The notes beneath the pieces were generated by a model that saw only the letters and a program-made list of their open reading frames with translations, was not told the DNA's origin and made no database searches. Below are positions 24,629 to 34,328 of a DNA stretch of 64,000 nt, piece by piece; the stretch's first letter is position 1, and each line of letters opens with the position of its first letter. The stretch is from a candidate division CSSED10-310 bacterium (GTDB lineage Bacteria > CSSED10-310 > JAFGJC01): positions 62,001 through 126,000 of the forward strand of contig JAFGLW010000011.1 of assembly GCA_016927905.1 (NCBI GenBank), read 5' to 3'. The translations under genes and the position numbers were made by a program.

Positions 24629-24657
24629 AGCATAAATCAAGCAATAATGCAGGTCAA
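24629..24657 (-). promoter_or_regulatory. Promoter of the EF-G-like gene
   Basis: On the reverse strand TTGACC (24652-24657) and TATGCT (24629-24634) are 17 bases apart, about 100 bases before the ATG. The -35 has one mismatch and the -10 two. Confidence 0.4.
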
Positions 24658-24823
24658 GTGATTTAGACCGGCAGCAGCCGAAGGCCGATTATTTTGTTCG
24701 GCATGCTGTCTGCCGGGAGTGCGGCAGGTTGATTTGACCGGGAAACCGGATGGTGTATTCAGCGGTCCGATTCGGTTGCAGATTCGGCATGAAGCGCTTA
24801 TTGTGTGGTTTCGGAGGTTGATC

Positions 24824-25303
24824 ATGCTTGCGGTAGTCCAGCGGGTATCCAGTGCGAATGTGAAGATCGGCGCCCGGGTCACCGGCTCCATCGGAACAGG
24901 GCTTCTGGTGCTGCTGGGAGTGGAGGTGGGGGATACTGAAGGGGAGGCTGAATACCTGGCGAGGAAGATTATTGATCTCCGTATTTTCAATGATGAGGAC
25001 GGAAAAATGAATCTCACACTGGAAGATGTAGACGGGAGTCTTCTGGTCGTATCGCAATTCACGCTGCTGGGAGATTGTCGTAAGGGGCGCCGGCCCAGTT
25101 TCGTGCGGGCGGCACCTCCCGAAACCGGCAGACTGCTGTATGAATATTTCGTTCATTTCACTCGAAACTGCCGAATGCGGGTTGACACGGGGATTTTTGG
25201 TGAAATGATGGAAGTGGCCCTGGTCAACGACGGTCCGGTCACCCTGATTTTGGATTCCAGGCGGACGACCGGAGAACGTATTCCGATTTTTCCGAACCGG
25301 TGA
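24824..25303 (+). CDS. dtd: D-aminoacyl-tRNA deacylase
   Basis: 159 residues from ATG 24824, eight bases after GGAGG. The family motifs are complete: MLAVVQRVSSANVKIG, GLLVLLGVEVGDTE, LVVSQFTLLGDCRKGRRPSF with SQFTL, and LVNDGPVTLILDS with GPVT. The dimeric enzyme removes D-amino acids from mischarged tRNA. It heads a long co-directional series to 37,280. Length and both active-site motifs are standard. Confidence 0.96.
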   Translation: MLAVVQRVSSANVKIGARVTGSIGTGLLVLLGVEVGDTEGEAEYLARKIIDLRIFNDEDGKMNLTLEDVDGSLLVVSQFTLLGDCRKGRRPSFVRAAPPETGRLLYEYFVHFTRNCRMRVDTGIFGEMMEVALVNDGPVTLILDSRRTTGERIPIFPNR

Positions 25304-25327
25304 ATTCCGGGATGGAAGGGTGCTTGC

Positions 25328-26434
25328 ATGAAGAGCGATGTGTTTATTATCCGATCCAGAGCGCGGACTCACGACAGCCCAACACAGCGGTTTGAGCGTC
25401 TGATACATAAAATTGGATTGGATCACATAAAGGAATATCAGACGGTGGCCGTCAAAATGCATTTCGGTGAAGACGGCGCCACCGGATACATACATCCCTC
25501 GTATCCGTGTATTCTGGGGAAGCTGCTTAAAGCCCGCCGGGCCAAACCATTTCTCACCGATACCAACACCCTGTATCACGGTTTTCGTGCCAACGGCGTG
25601 GATCATCATGAACTGGCAATCCGGAACGGTTTTGCTTTTGATGTTGTGGGCATGCCCGTGGTGATTGCGGACGGGATCCGCTCCCATAGTGTCAGGGAAA
25701 TCCCTGCGGGGCCCAGGCATTTTAAGACGGTCAAGGTGGGCGGAGCCATTTGGGAGGCGGAGAATCTGATCACACTGAATCATTTCAAAGGTCATCTGCT
25801 GACCGGATTCGGTGGCGCAATCAAGAATCTATCCATGGGATGCGGATCGAGGGCGACCAAACAGAGAATGCATGCGGATCTCAAGCCTGAAATCAAGGTG
25901 GAGAGTTGTATTGGCTGCGGTGAGTGTGTTGCCGTCTGCCCGGTCGGTGCAATACATCTTGAGGAGGGCAGGGTCGAGTTCGATCATGGAACGTGTATCG
26001 GTTGTGCAGAATGCCTTTCCGCTTGTTTATACGGAGCCATCCGCACCCAATGGAGCGGTTCATCGCGGACGGTTCAGGAAAAGATGGCGGAAGTGGCGCT
26101 GGCGGTCTTGAGTCTTTTTCCGAATCCTGTCCTGCATTTCAACTTTCTGCTGAACATCACTCCGGAATGCGATTGTCTGAAATGGACGGATAACCCGATC
26201 GTTCAGAACATCGGGATTCTGGCATCGACGGATCCGGTGGCGGTGGATCAGGCCGGTTTGGATCTGGTGACGGAATCCACGGGACTGCCGGATTCCGCCT
26301 TACCGGATGGCGCCGGAGAGGGAATGGAGAAATTCCAACTGGTTCATTCCCAGGCCGATCCGTCTGTTCAGCTGGAATATGGGGAAACAATCGGTCTGGG
26401 GTCGAGAGACTACCGTTTGATCGAGATAAAATAG
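25328..26434 (+). CDS. DUF362 protein with two [4Fe-4S] ferredoxin clusters
   Basis: 368 residues from ATG 25328. The N-terminal 185 residues are the DUF362 domain (VAVKMHFGEDGATGYIHPSY, KPFLTDTNTLYHGFRANGVD, LITLNHFKGHLLTGFGGAIK with GCGSRA after it). Residues about 195-240 carry two ferredoxin motifs, SCIGCGECVAVCPVGAI and TCIGCAECLSACLYGAI; each has four cysteines. The last third (NITPECDCLKWTDNP, ASTDPVAVDQAGLDLV) closes the DUF362 fold. These proteins are common in anaerobes and are presumed electron-transfer or metal-related; no reaction is established. Confidence 0.92.
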   Translation: MKSDVFIIRSRARTHDSPTQRFERLIHKIGLDHIKEYQTVAVKMHFGEDGATGYIHPSYPCILGKLLKARRAKPFLTDTNTLYHGFRANGVDHHELAIRNGFAFDVVGMPVVIADGIRSHSVREIPAGPRHFKTVKVGGAIWEAENLITLNHFKGHLLTGFGGAIKNLSMGCGSRATKQRMHADLKPEIKVESCIGCGECVAVCPVGAIHLEEGRVEFDHGTCIGCAECLSACLYGAIRTQWSGSSRTVQEKMAEVALAVLSLFPNPVLHFNFLLNITPECDCLKWTDNPIVQNIGILASTDPVAVDQAGLDLVTESTGLPDSALPDGAGEGMEKFQLVHSQADPSVQLEYGETIGLGSRDYRLIEIK

Positions 26435-26449
26435 GCGGATTAAACTGCC

Positions 26450-27850
26450 ATGATGGAAGAAAAAACATATTCCGTCAGTGAAATCACGCGCATAATAAAG
26501 CGGATGCTGGAAGACAGTTTCCGCCCGATGTGGGTTATCGGGGAGATTTCCAATTTCAAACGGCATGGATCCGGACATCTTTATTTCTCTCTGAAAGATG
26601 AACAGGCTCAGATCCGGTGTGTCATGTTCCGTTCATCCTCGACCCGGCTGATGTTTCAGCCGGAGCACGGCATGCAGGTCCGGGTGTACGGCAATCTGGG
26701 TGTTTTTGAAACCCAGGGAAGCTATCAGCTCTATGTCGAATCAATGGAACCAGCCGGGTTGGGTGCTTTACATCAGGCATTTGAAATCCTGAAATCAAGA
26801 CTGCAGGCTGAAGGTCTTTTTGATGAGTCCAGGAAGAAACCGCTCCCGGCGTTTCCGGTCCGGATCGGTATCGTCACTTCTGAAACCGGTGCGGCCATTC
26901 GGGATATTATGAATGTGATTTCAAGGCGTTACCCAATTGTCAGCTTGGTTCTGATACCGGTCAAGGTCCAGGGTGAAGGAGCAGCAGATGCAATTGCGAA
27001 TGCGGTTGAAAAATTTGACGCACTGCTGCCGGCAGACCGTCCGGATCTGCTGATTGTGGGGCGCGGTGGCGGATCTCTGGAAGATCTGTGGGCTTTCAAC
27101 GAAGAGAAAGTTGCACGGGCCATTGCAGCCTGTAGAATCCCGGTTATCTCAGCGGTTGGCCATGAGATTGATTTCACAATCGCCGATTTTGTGGCGGACA
27201 AACGTGCTCCGACTCCGTCGGCGGCCGCGGAGATGGCGGTTCCGGATCGCCGGGCGCTGTTGAATCAGATCCGGGATTGCAGGGAACGCATGTCATTTCA
27301 CCTTGTGGGGGACATGGAGAAGTTCCGGCTGAAGTTGAATCGATTGAGCGCTGGGAACTTGTTTCAACCGGAGCGTCTGGTACAGGATCATCGACTCAGG
27401 CTTGATTTGATTCAATCCAGGATTACCGATTCCGTGAAACATGACATTCATGCCTGGCGTAACATCGTGCGGGAGGCCTATTCCCGTCTCATGACAACAG
27501 GACCGCAGGTCAAACTTGCCCGATGTTCCCGGATGCTGGATACCTGGATGGCGAGACTGATCCGTCTCCAGGAACGGGCAATCGACAAAAGACGGCAGGA
27601 TACAATGCGGGTGTCCATGCTATTGAAACGGGTGAATTTGAATCGGTTCCGCTCAAATCTGGCTGTCATCGCGGCGGCTCTCAAGGGATTCAATCCGCGG
27701 GATATTCTGTCGCGTGGGTATGCCATCTGCGCCCGGCGGGACGGATCGATCGTAACATCCTACCGGGATGTCGACCGGAACGAAAAACTGGAAGTTGAGC
27801 TTCATGAAGGCAAACTGGATTGCAGGGTTGAAGGCAGGAGGTTTTTATGA
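26450..27850 (+). CDS. xseA: Exodeoxyribonuclease VII large subunit
   Basis: 466 residues from ATG 26450. Order of parts: N-terminal OB-fold (MWVIGEISNFKRHGSGHLYF, then SLKDEQAQIRCVMFR), catalytic domain from about 130 (RIGIVTSETGAAIRDIMNVI, LIVGRGGGSLEDLWAFNEE, ISAVGHEIDFTIADFVADKRAPTPSAAAE written here in parts), a long coiled-coil, and a C-terminal beta segment (ILSRGYAICARRDGSIV). With XseB it degrades single-stranded DNA to oligonucleotides. The small-subunit gene overlaps the stop by four bases, which gives coupled translation. Confidence 0.96.
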   Translation: MMEEKTYSVSEITRIIKRMLEDSFRPMWVIGEISNFKRHGSGHLYFSLKDEQAQIRCVMFRSSSTRLMFQPEHGMQVRVYGNLGVFETQGSYQLYVESMEPAGLGALHQAFEILKSRLQAEGLFDESRKKPLPAFPVRIGIVTSETGAAIRDIMNVISRRYPIVSLVLIPVKVQGEGAADAIANAVEKFDALLPADRPDLLIVGRGGGSLEDLWAFNEEKVARAIAACRIPVISAVGHEIDFTIADFVADKRAPTPSAAAEMAVPDRRALLNQIRDCRERMSFHLVGDMEKFRLKLNRLSAGNLFQPERLVQDHRLRLDLIQSRITDSVKHDIHAWRNIVREAYSRLMTTGPQVKLARCSRMLDTWMARLIRLQERAIDKRRQDTMRVSMLLKRVNLNRFRSNLAVIAAALKGFNPRDILSRGYAICARRDGSIVTSYRDVDRNEKLEVELHEGKLDCRVEGRRFL

Positions 27851-28128
27851 CAGATAACCGGAACAAACGAAACATACCGGTTGACAAGATGACTTTCGAG
27901 GCGTGTTTTACGGAGCTGGAGCAGCTGGTCAATGCATTTGAGCAGGGTCAGTTGCCGTTGTCCGAATCCGTTCTGTTGTTTGAACGGGGTATGGAACTGG
28001 TCAAACGGTGTACGGAAGAACTTGATCAGGCCGAGAAAAAGATCTCCGAGCTGCTCAAAAAACTGCCGGATGACCCTGCGGCGAGACTATCCGAGGATAA
28101 GGAACCCGGACCGCAGGGAGATCGATAA
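27847..28128 (+). CDS. xseB: Exodeoxyribonuclease VII small subunit
   Basis: 93 residues; ATG in the ATGA overlap with xseA. The two-helix family core is clear: TFEACFTELEQLVNAFEQGQ, LPLSESVLLFERGMELVKRC and TEELDQAEKKISEL. About 20 extra residues at each end are charged and probably disordered. Several small subunits bind the coiled coil of XseA. Confidence 0.95.
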   Translation: MTDNRNKRNIPVDKMTFEACFTELEQLVNAFEQGQLPLSESVLLFERGMELVKRCTEELDQAEKKISELLKKLPDDPAARLSEDKEPGPQGDR

Positions 28129-28131
28129 CGA

Positions 28132-29082
28132 TTGAAAACCGATCCGGTCCGGAAGCACTTGCGGCGCGTCCTGAAAATCCTGTTCATCCTGCTGATATTC
28201 GGATATCTCTTCCATTATATATCGCGGGATTGGGATGATATCCGGACGGCGTTTTCAACTGCTTCCGCCGGATCGATGATCACCGCAGTGCTGTTTTTCG
28301 GGCTGGGAACGGCCAATATCGGTATCTGCTGGCACTCCCTACTGAATCTGCTGGGTGTCCCGGCCGGATATCCAGCTGCATTTCGCTCCTATTACTGGTC
28401 TGTGCTGTGCAAATATCTGCCGGGAAAAATCTGGGGTGCAGCGGTTCGAATCATGGTTTCACGGAAGGAGGGAATGCCCGAGGGTTCGGTAACTCTGGGT
28501 GTCATGCTGGAATCGGTGTTGCTGATGGTATCAGCCGGAGTTGTGGGTGGAATCGCCATGACCCAGTGGCATGGTGATCTTCCGTCCTGGCTGCGCTGGA
28601 TCCCGGTGGTGACCGTCGGATTCGTTCTGTTTCTCCACCCCCGGGTGTTGAATACCCTCATACAATATCTGAGCCGCAGGTTTCCCTGCCATGTCACCAG
28701 ACCCGCCGCCAATCTGCGTCCGGTTCCGTTGATACTGCTGACCTGGATGTACTGCGGAACCTGGGTATTATGGGGTGCCGGGTTCTTTTTCTGTATCCAT
28801 ACTTTCCATCCGCTCGAGCCGGATCAATTTGTTTCCGTGGCGGGAGGTCACACATTTGCATGGCTGGTGGGATTTGTGGCGGTCATGTTCCCGGCCGGTA
28901 TCGGTGTCAGGGAACTGGTCCTGACCTGCCTGGTGGCGGATCAAACCGGTACCGGAACGGCAGCGCTTGCCGCCGTACTGGCGCGGGTGTTTGTCCTGGC
29001 CGGTGAAACAGCCGGTCTTGCCGTCATCGGCACCTTCCGAAAATCACCCAAACCGCTTGACCCTGATTCCGGCAGGTGTTAG
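28132..29082 (+). CDS. Flippase-like membrane protein (lysylphosphatidylglycerol synthase TM family)
   Basis: 316 residues from a TTG start, 11 bases after GGGAG and three bases after the xseB stop. About eight hydrophobic segments span the chain. Family signs are YYWSVLCKYLPGKIWG (residues about 85-100), the SVLLMVSAGVVGG helix, and FAWLVGFVAVMFPAGIGVRE near 245-262. This is the UPF0104/LPG-synthase membrane domain without the C-terminal synthase domain. Stand-alone members are often found with polysaccharide genes and are thought to move or handle lipids; the substrate here is unknown. Confidence 0.82.
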   Translation: MKTDPVRKHLRRVLKILFILLIFGYLFHYISRDWDDIRTAFSTASAGSMITAVLFFGLGTANIGICWHSLLNLLGVPAGYPAAFRSYYWSVLCKYLPGKIWGAAVRIMVSRKEGMPEGSVTLGVMLESVLLMVSAGVVGGIAMTQWHGDLPSWLRWIPVVTVGFVLFLHPRVLNTLIQYLSRRFPCHVTRPAANLRPVPLILLTWMYCGTWVLWGAGFFFCIHTFHPLEPDQFVSVAGGHTFAWLVGFVAVMFPAGIGVRELVLTCLVADQTGTGTAALAAVLARVFVLAGETAGLAVIGTFRKSPKPLDPDSGRC

Positions 29083-29139
29083 AGATATCTGGTTTTGCTC
29101 ATGCCGGCAGGAGAAATGATTCGCACGGGGAGATGGATC

Positions 29140-31755
29140 ATGAAGGACGAATTTCCATTTCGGAAATTTGAAAGGAAATGGCAGGAGAGATGGCGGGCAT
29201 CCCGGGTTTTCGAGTGTTCAGAAGACCCTGACAGGGAAAAGTTTTACTGTCTTGAGATGTTTCCGTATCCTTCGGGAAAACTGCATATGGGTCATGTCCG
29301 CAATTATTCCATCGGAGATGCGTTCGCCCGGTATCACCGGATGAAGGGATGCAATGTGCTTCATCCGATGGGTTGGGATGCCTTCGGACTGCCTGCCGAA
29401 AATGCCGCAATAGAACGGAATGTTCATCCGGGTGACTGGACCAGCCAGAATATCGACACCATGCGAGCCCAGTTCAAATCGTTCGGATTCGCCATTGACT
29501 GGACCCGGGAAGTAGCCACATGTCATCCGGAGTATTATCGTTGGTGCCAGTGGTTTTTCCTGAAGATGTATGAACGGGATCTGGCCTATCGGAAGAAATC
29601 ACAGGTGAACTGGTGCCAAGCCTGCCGGACCGTTCTGGCGAACGAACAGGTGGAAAACGGAACGTGCTGGCGGTGTCATCAACCGGTCCGGATGCGGGAA
29701 CTGAACGGATGGTTTCTCCGGATCACCCATTACGCGGAAGAATTGTTGAATGATCTGGAGATGCTGAGAGGATCCTGGCCGGATCGGGTCATCACCATGC
29801 AGCAGAACTGGATCGGGCGGAGCGAAGGGGCGTACGTGGATTTTCCGCTGGATCGGGACACCGGGTCGATCCGGATTTTTACGACCCGGCCTGACACGCT
29901 ATATGGCGCAACTTTTATCGTTCTGGCTCCCGAAAACCCACTGGTCATGAAACTGGCCGAACGGTCGGGAATGCAGGCCGGGCTTCAGGCGTTCATTGAC
30001 AAGGTCCGGTCCGTCGACATCATTGAACGCACTTCGACCGGGATCCCCAAAGAGGGGGTGTTTACCGGGTGTTACGCGATCAATCCGCTGACTGAAGAGT
30101 CCATCCCGATCTGGGTCAGCGATTTCGTCCTGATGGAGTATGGAACCGGCGCGATTATGTCGGTTCCGGCCCATGATCAACGTGACTTTGAGTTTGCGCG
30201 GAAATACCAGCTGCCCATCCGAATCGTCATTGTGCCAGGCGGGGAGATTCCGGATGAGGATACCATGGAAAAGGCGTATGAAGCTGAGGGAATCATGGTG
30301 AATTCCGGGAGATTTACGGGTATGCCGGCGGCTGAAGGGAAACGAAGGATCATTGATTATCTGGAGATGGAAAACATGGGTGAGGGTGCGGTAACCTACC
30401 GCCTGCGGGACTGGGGGATATCCCGCCAGCGGTACTGGGGCACACCCATCCCGGTGATACATTGTCCGCAATGCGGCATCGTCCCGGTTCCCGAAACGGA
30501 CCTGCCCGTGCGTCTGCCCGTTGACATCGAATTCGATTGGAAGAAAGGCGGAAATCCACTGGCCGACTGGCCGCCTTTCGTGAATGTCCGCTGTCCTCGA
30601 TGCAACAAAAATGCCAGACGGGAAACCGATACAATGGACACGTTCATCGATTCGTCGTGGTACTTCGCCCGTTATACATCGGCCCGGAATACTCGAAGTC
30701 CTGTCGATCCGGTGAAAGTCGATTACTGGATGCCGGTGGATCATTATATCGGCGGCATCGAACACGCGGTCATGCATCTTCTATACGCCCGGTTTTTTCA
30801 GAAGGTGATGCGGGATATCGGACTGACGCGGGTAGGGGAACCTTTTACCCGTCTGCTGACCCAGGGTATGGTTTGTCTGGAAGTTCTGAAATGTCCCCGG
30901 GACGGATATCTGTATCCGGATGAAACCATACAGGATGAAAACGGTTCGCCGGTCTGTGCGAAATGCGGTCAGCCTGTTATGGTCGGTCGATCGGAAAAAA
31001 TGTCCAAATCGAAGCGGAACACCAAGGACCCAGAAGAATATCTGGCGCGTTACGGCGCGGATACTATGCGCCTGTTTTCTCTGTTTGCATCGCCTCCAGA
31101 GAGAGATCTGGACTGGAGTGACACCGGCGTTGAAGGCGCTTTCAGATTTCTGAAACGGGTATGGCGGTTCGCCCAGGACTGGCACGAAGAACTGGCAGAC
31201 TCCGCCAACCGGGATCTCCATCTGGACCCGGAACCCGATTCCAGTCCCGGCCGCATTCGGAACCGGGTGCATCAGACGGTCAAACGGGTTACAGCCAATT
31301 TTGAATCCCGGTACCATTTTAATACATCGATCAGCGCCTGCATGGAACTGGTCAATGAACTGGTTGCCATTCCCGGACCGCATACCGGTCAGGAGGTTCC
31401 CGAACCTTATTGTGATGTAATCATCGAAGCGTTTCGGAAACTCGTGCCGCTTCTGAGTCCATTCGCACCCCATTTCGCCGAGGAACTCTGGAGTATGATG
31501 GGGAACCGATCGCTTCTGGCTGCAAGCCCCTGGCCGGAGTATGATGAGTCGGTTGCTTTCGAGGACATGATCATCGTTCCGATTCAGATCCAGGGGAAGG
31601 TGCGTGCCCGGCTGGAAGTTCCGGCCGGGACTTCACCGGAGGTTCTGGAGGCGATGGCCCGAGCGGATGAATCGGTTGGAAGATGGACCCGGGGGAAGAC
31701 CATCCGGAAAATCATCATCGTTCCCGATCGACTGGTCAACATCGTGATCTCATGA
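29140..31755 (+). CDS. leuS: Leucyl-tRNA synthetase
   Basis: 871 residues from ATG 29140 after GGGGAGA; in-frame starts at 29095-29116 are less likely. Class I signatures: FPYPSGKLHMGHVRNYSIGD with HMGH at 49-52, and EKMSKSKRN near 620. The editing domain is present (TTRPDTLYGATFIVLAPEN, GTGAIMSVPAHDQRDFEFA). Two zinc-knuckle-like CxxC pairs are seen (VNWCQACRTVLAN with CWRC, and CPQCGIVP). An anticodon-binding and C-terminal domain close the chain (IQIQGKVRARLEVPAGTSPE). Length is standard for the bacterial enzyme. lptE begins inside the stop codon. Confidence 0.98.
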   Translation: MKDEFPFRKFERKWQERWRASRVFECSEDPDREKFYCLEMFPYPSGKLHMGHVRNYSIGDAFARYHRMKGCNVLHPMGWDAFGLPAENAAIERNVHPGDWTSQNIDTMRAQFKSFGFAIDWTREVATCHPEYYRWCQWFFLKMYERDLAYRKKSQVNWCQACRTVLANEQVENGTCWRCHQPVRMRELNGWFLRITHYAEELLNDLEMLRGSWPDRVITMQQNWIGRSEGAYVDFPLDRDTGSIRIFTTRPDTLYGATFIVLAPENPLVMKLAERSGMQAGLQAFIDKVRSVDIIERTSTGIPKEGVFTGCYAINPLTEESIPIWVSDFVLMEYGTGAIMSVPAHDQRDFEFARKYQLPIRIVIVPGGEIPDEDTMEKAYEAEGIMVNSGRFTGMPAAEGKRRIIDYLEMENMGEGAVTYRLRDWGISRQRYWGTPIPVIHCPQCGIVPVPETDLPVRLPVDIEFDWKKGGNPLADWPPFVNVRCPRCNKNARRETDTMDTFIDSSWYFARYTSARNTRSPVDPVKVDYWMPVDHYIGGIEHAVMHLLYARFFQKVMRDIGLTRVGEPFTRLLTQGMVCLEVLKCPRDGYLYPDETIQDENGSPVCAKCGQPVMVGRSEKMSKSKRNTKDPEEYLARYGADTMRLFSLFASPPERDLDWSDTGVEGAFRFLKRVWRFAQDWHEELADSANRDLHLDPEPDSSPGRIRNRVHQTVKRVTANFESRYHFNTSISACMELVNELVAIPGPHTGQEVPEPYCDVIIEAFRKLVPLLSPFAPHFAEELWSMMGNRSLLAASPWPEYDESVAFEDMIIVPIQIQGKVRARLEVPAGTSPEVLEAMARADESVGRWTRGKTIRKIIIVPDRLVNIVIS

Positions 31756-32285
31756 AACCATCCAGGCGATACCGCATTTTTCCGGTTCTGGCCATCTTGG
31801 CCGGCTGTGCCGTCTGGTCAGGCTGTGGATATCATCTTGCCGGACAGGGCAATTCCCTCCCGCCCCATATCAAAAAAATCACTGTCCCCATGTTTCAGAA
31901 CAAGACGTATGAATACGGGCTCGAAACAATCATCACCGTGGAAGTAATCGACGCATTCGATCGAAGGGCGGGAATCGATATCGTTAAATCGGTGGAGCAG
32001 GCGGATGCCGTCGTCGAGGGTGAGATCATCGAATACAAATTTGTTCCCACACTGAATTCTCAGAGACAGGTCACCCAGTATTACATAAACATCACAGCCT
32101 CGGTGAGACTGAGGGATCTGATCCAGGATTCCGTATACTGGGAAAATCCACGGTTCAATTTTCACGAGATCTACAAAGTCACCGGTGGTCTGTCTTCGAT
32201 TCAGAACAATCGCCAACAGGCTTGGCAGGATGCGGCGGAGGATTTTGCCGAAAGCCTGTCCAGTGTTCTGCTGGAGGGTTTTTGA
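31752..32285 (+). CDS. lptE: LPS-assembly lipoprotein LptE
   Basis: 177 residues; ATG in the ATGA overlap with leuS. Signal peptide with lipobox WSGC (Cys26 or so), directly followed by GYHLAGQGNSLPPHIKKI, the LptE start motif. The remaining beta-alpha core (ITVPMFQNKTYEYGLETIIT, ADAVVEGEIIEYKFVPT, IQDSVYWENPRFNFHEIYKV) matches the family. LptE plugs the LptD barrel in the outer membrane and helps deliver LPS. The leuS-lptE order is common in Gram-negatives. The polysaccharide ABC transporter follows after eight bases. Confidence 0.9.
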   Translation: MKPSRRYRIFPVLAILAGCAVWSGCGYHLAGQGNSLPPHIKKITVPMFQNKTYEYGLETIITVEVIDAFDRRAGIDIVKSVEQADAVVEGEIIEYKFVPTLNSQRQVTQYYINITASVRLRDLIQDSVYWENPRFNFHEIYKVTGGLSSIQNNRQQAWQDAAEDFAESLSSVLLEGF

Positions 32286-32293
32286 GCGGCGCG

Positions 32294-33082
32294 ATGGGAA
32301 TAATGGCGAAACATAATCTGGAACTGCTGACCAATCTGACCGTTCGGAATCTGAAGATCAAATACAAGGGTTCGTTCCTGGGTTTCTTGTGGTCGTTGAT
32401 CACGCCGCTGCTGCAGATGTTGATTTATACCGTGGTGTTTTCCGTGATTATCCGGGTTCAGGTGGATTGGCCGTTTGCCGTTTTTCTGCTGACCGCCCAG
32501 CTTCCGTGGATTTTTTTCTCAAGCAGCCTGACGATGGGAGCGGGAAGCGTTATCGAGCATGCCAATCTGGTGAAGAAAGTTTATTTCCCCCGGGAAATGC
32601 TGCCCTTTGCAACGGTTCTGTCCAATCTGATCGGTTTCGGAATCACATTGTTGATTCTGGCCGTGTTTTTGATCGGGTACCGGATTCCAATCACGCGTTA
32701 TATCATATTGCTTCCGCCGGCCATTTTCTTTTTGTTTCTTTTCACGCTGGGACTGACCCTGATCACCGGGTGTCTGGCGGTTTTTTTCCGGGATATTTTT
32801 CACATCCTGGAAGTCGTTCTGCTTTTTTGGTTCTGGTCGGTTCCCGTCGTGTATCCCCTGAGTCTTCTCAAAGATCTGCCGGAATCCTATCAATGGTTTG
32901 CTCGGATTTACAAGTTGAATCCCATGGTGGAAATATTGGAACTTTTCCGGCATGCCTTCCTGTATGAATCCTGGCCTCCGCTGAAACATGTCCTGTATGC
33001 CGGGATATGGAGTTTTGCGATGACGATCGCCGGTTATTGGATGTTCAAGAAACTTGAGCCGTTATTCGCCCGGGAAGTATGA
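32294..33082 (+). CDS. wzm: ABC-2 type polysaccharide export permease (Wzm-like)
   Basis: 262 residues from ATG 32294 (ATG 32303 also possible). Six hydrophobic segments; the N-terminal amphipathic stretch NLELLTNLTVRNLKIKYKGS followed by FLGFLWSLITPLLQMLIYTV is the hallmark of O-antigen/teichoic acid permeases, as is LPWIFFSSSLTMGAGSVIEH, NLVKKVYFPREMLP and the C-terminal YKLNPMVEILELFRHAFLYE. With the Wzt-like ATPase encoded two bases downstream it should export undecaprenyl-linked polysaccharide across the inner membrane. Confidence 0.93.
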   Translation: MGIMAKHNLELLTNLTVRNLKIKYKGSFLGFLWSLITPLLQMLIYTVVFSVIIRVQVDWPFAVFLLTAQLPWIFFSSSLTMGAGSVIEHANLVKKVYFPREMLPFATVLSNLIGFGITLLILAVFLIGYRIPITRYIILLPPAIFFLFLFTLGLTLITGCLAVFFRDIFHILEVVLLFWFWSVPVVYPLSLLKDLPESYQWFARIYKLNPMVEILELFRHAFLYESWPPLKHVLYAGIWSFAMTIAGYWMFKKLEPLFAREV

Positions 33083-33083
33083 C

Positions 33084-34328
33084 ATGAATCCAGTCGTCGA
33101 ATGCACGGATGTCAGCGTTAGGTTCAGGAGATATCAGGAGCGCAACCGGATGATCCGGTGGACATTGATCGATCTGGCCGGGCAACGCCGCCAGAAGGAA
33201 TTTTTCTGGGCATTGAAGGATGTGAGTTTCAATATCAAGTCAGGGGAAACCTTCGGTATCATCGGGGAAAACGGTTCCGGAAAATCCACAATCCTGAAGC
33301 TGTTGTCGGGTATTATTCTTCCGGACGAGGGAACCGTCAGCATCCAGGGTCGGATTTCGGCTCTTCTCGAGCTGGGAGCGGGATTTCAACCCGACCTGAC
33401 GGCTCGGGAAAACATATATCTGAACGGATCGATCATGGGTTTAACCCGCGCTCAAATCAACACCCGTTTTGACAATATCGTCCGATTTTCGGAACTGGAT
33501 AAATTTCTGGACACGCCCATCAAATATTTTTCTTCCGGCATGTACATGCGGCTGGGGTTTTCGATTGCGGTTCATGTCGAACCAGACATCCTGCTGATCG
33601 ATGAGGTGCTGGCTGTCGGGGATCAATCTTTCCAGCACAAGTGCATCGACAAGATTCGGGATTTCAAGCGACACGGCAAAACCATCATCTTCGTATCCCA
33701 TGATCTGGCCACAGTGAAACAACTGTGTTCCAGGGCGGTCTGGTTGAACAACGGCAGAATCGATTCCCGGGGGACAGCGGACAAGGTGATCGAGCAGTAC
33801 CGGGAAAGTATTCAGGATCATGATGCCGGAGTTCTGGCTGAAGATTACCGGTCAATCGAGACCGAAATGGAAAAACGATGGGGCGGACGGGAAATTGAAA
33901 TCACACGGGTGGAGTTTTTCGACCGGAGCGGTCAGTCTACCCATCAATTCAGGACTGGAGACATGTTCCGGATCAAGATTTCCTTTAATGCCCGGCATCG
34001 GGTGTCAAAACCGGTCTTCGGAATCGCCATTCATCGGAATGACGGCGTGCATATCAACGGCCCGAATACAAAATTTTCCGGAGAAGTCACCGAGTATATC
34101 AACGGCAGCGGCGCAATATGGTATGAAACCGATTTTCTGCCGCTCCTGCCCGGCACCTATAACCTGACAGCGGTGGTATACAATTACAGTTGTGACCATC
34201 CCTACGACCATCACGATCAGATGTTTCCGTTCAGGGTGTTGCCCGGCTGCACGGATGAAGAATATGGTGTATGCTTCATACCGGGCCGATGGAAGTACGA
34301 GGGCGATCATGGGAAAATCACATCCTGA
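33084..34328 (+). CDS. wzt: ABC polysaccharide export ATPase with C-terminal carbohydrate-binding domain (Wzt-like)
   Basis: 414 residues from ATG 33084. Nucleotide-binding domain: Walker A GENGSGKST (61-69), GAGFQPDLTARENIYLNG, signature YFSSGMYMRLGFS (148-160) and Walker B ILLIDEVLAVGD (169-180). Residues about 255-410 form an extra beta-sandwich domain (ITRVEFFDRSGQSTHQFRTG, FGIAIHRNDGVHINGPNT, LPLLPGTYNLTAVVYN). This is the Wzt-C fold that, in the E. coli O9a system, recognises the modified non-reducing end of the finished chain. The next gene overlaps by 20 bases and encodes a methyltransferase, which fits such a terminal cap. Confidence 0.94.
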   Translation: MNPVVECTDVSVRFRRYQERNRMIRWTLIDLAGQRRQKEFFWALKDVSFNIKSGETFGIIGENGSGKSTILKLLSGIILPDEGTVSIQGRISALLELGAGFQPDLTARENIYLNGSIMGLTRAQINTRFDNIVRFSELDKFLDTPIKYFSSGMYMRLGFSIAVHVEPDILLIDEVLAVGDQSFQHKCIDKIRDFKRHGKTIIFVSHDLATVKQLCSRAVWLNNGRIDSRGTADKVIEQYRESIQDHDAGVLAEDYRSIETEMEKRWGGREIEITRVEFFDRSGQSTHQFRTGDMFRIKISFNARHRVSKPVFGIAIHRNDGVHINGPNTKFSGEVTEYINGSGAIWYETDFLPLLPGTYNLTAVVYNYSCDHPYDHHDQMFPFRVLPGCTDEEYGVCFIPGRWKYEGDHGKITS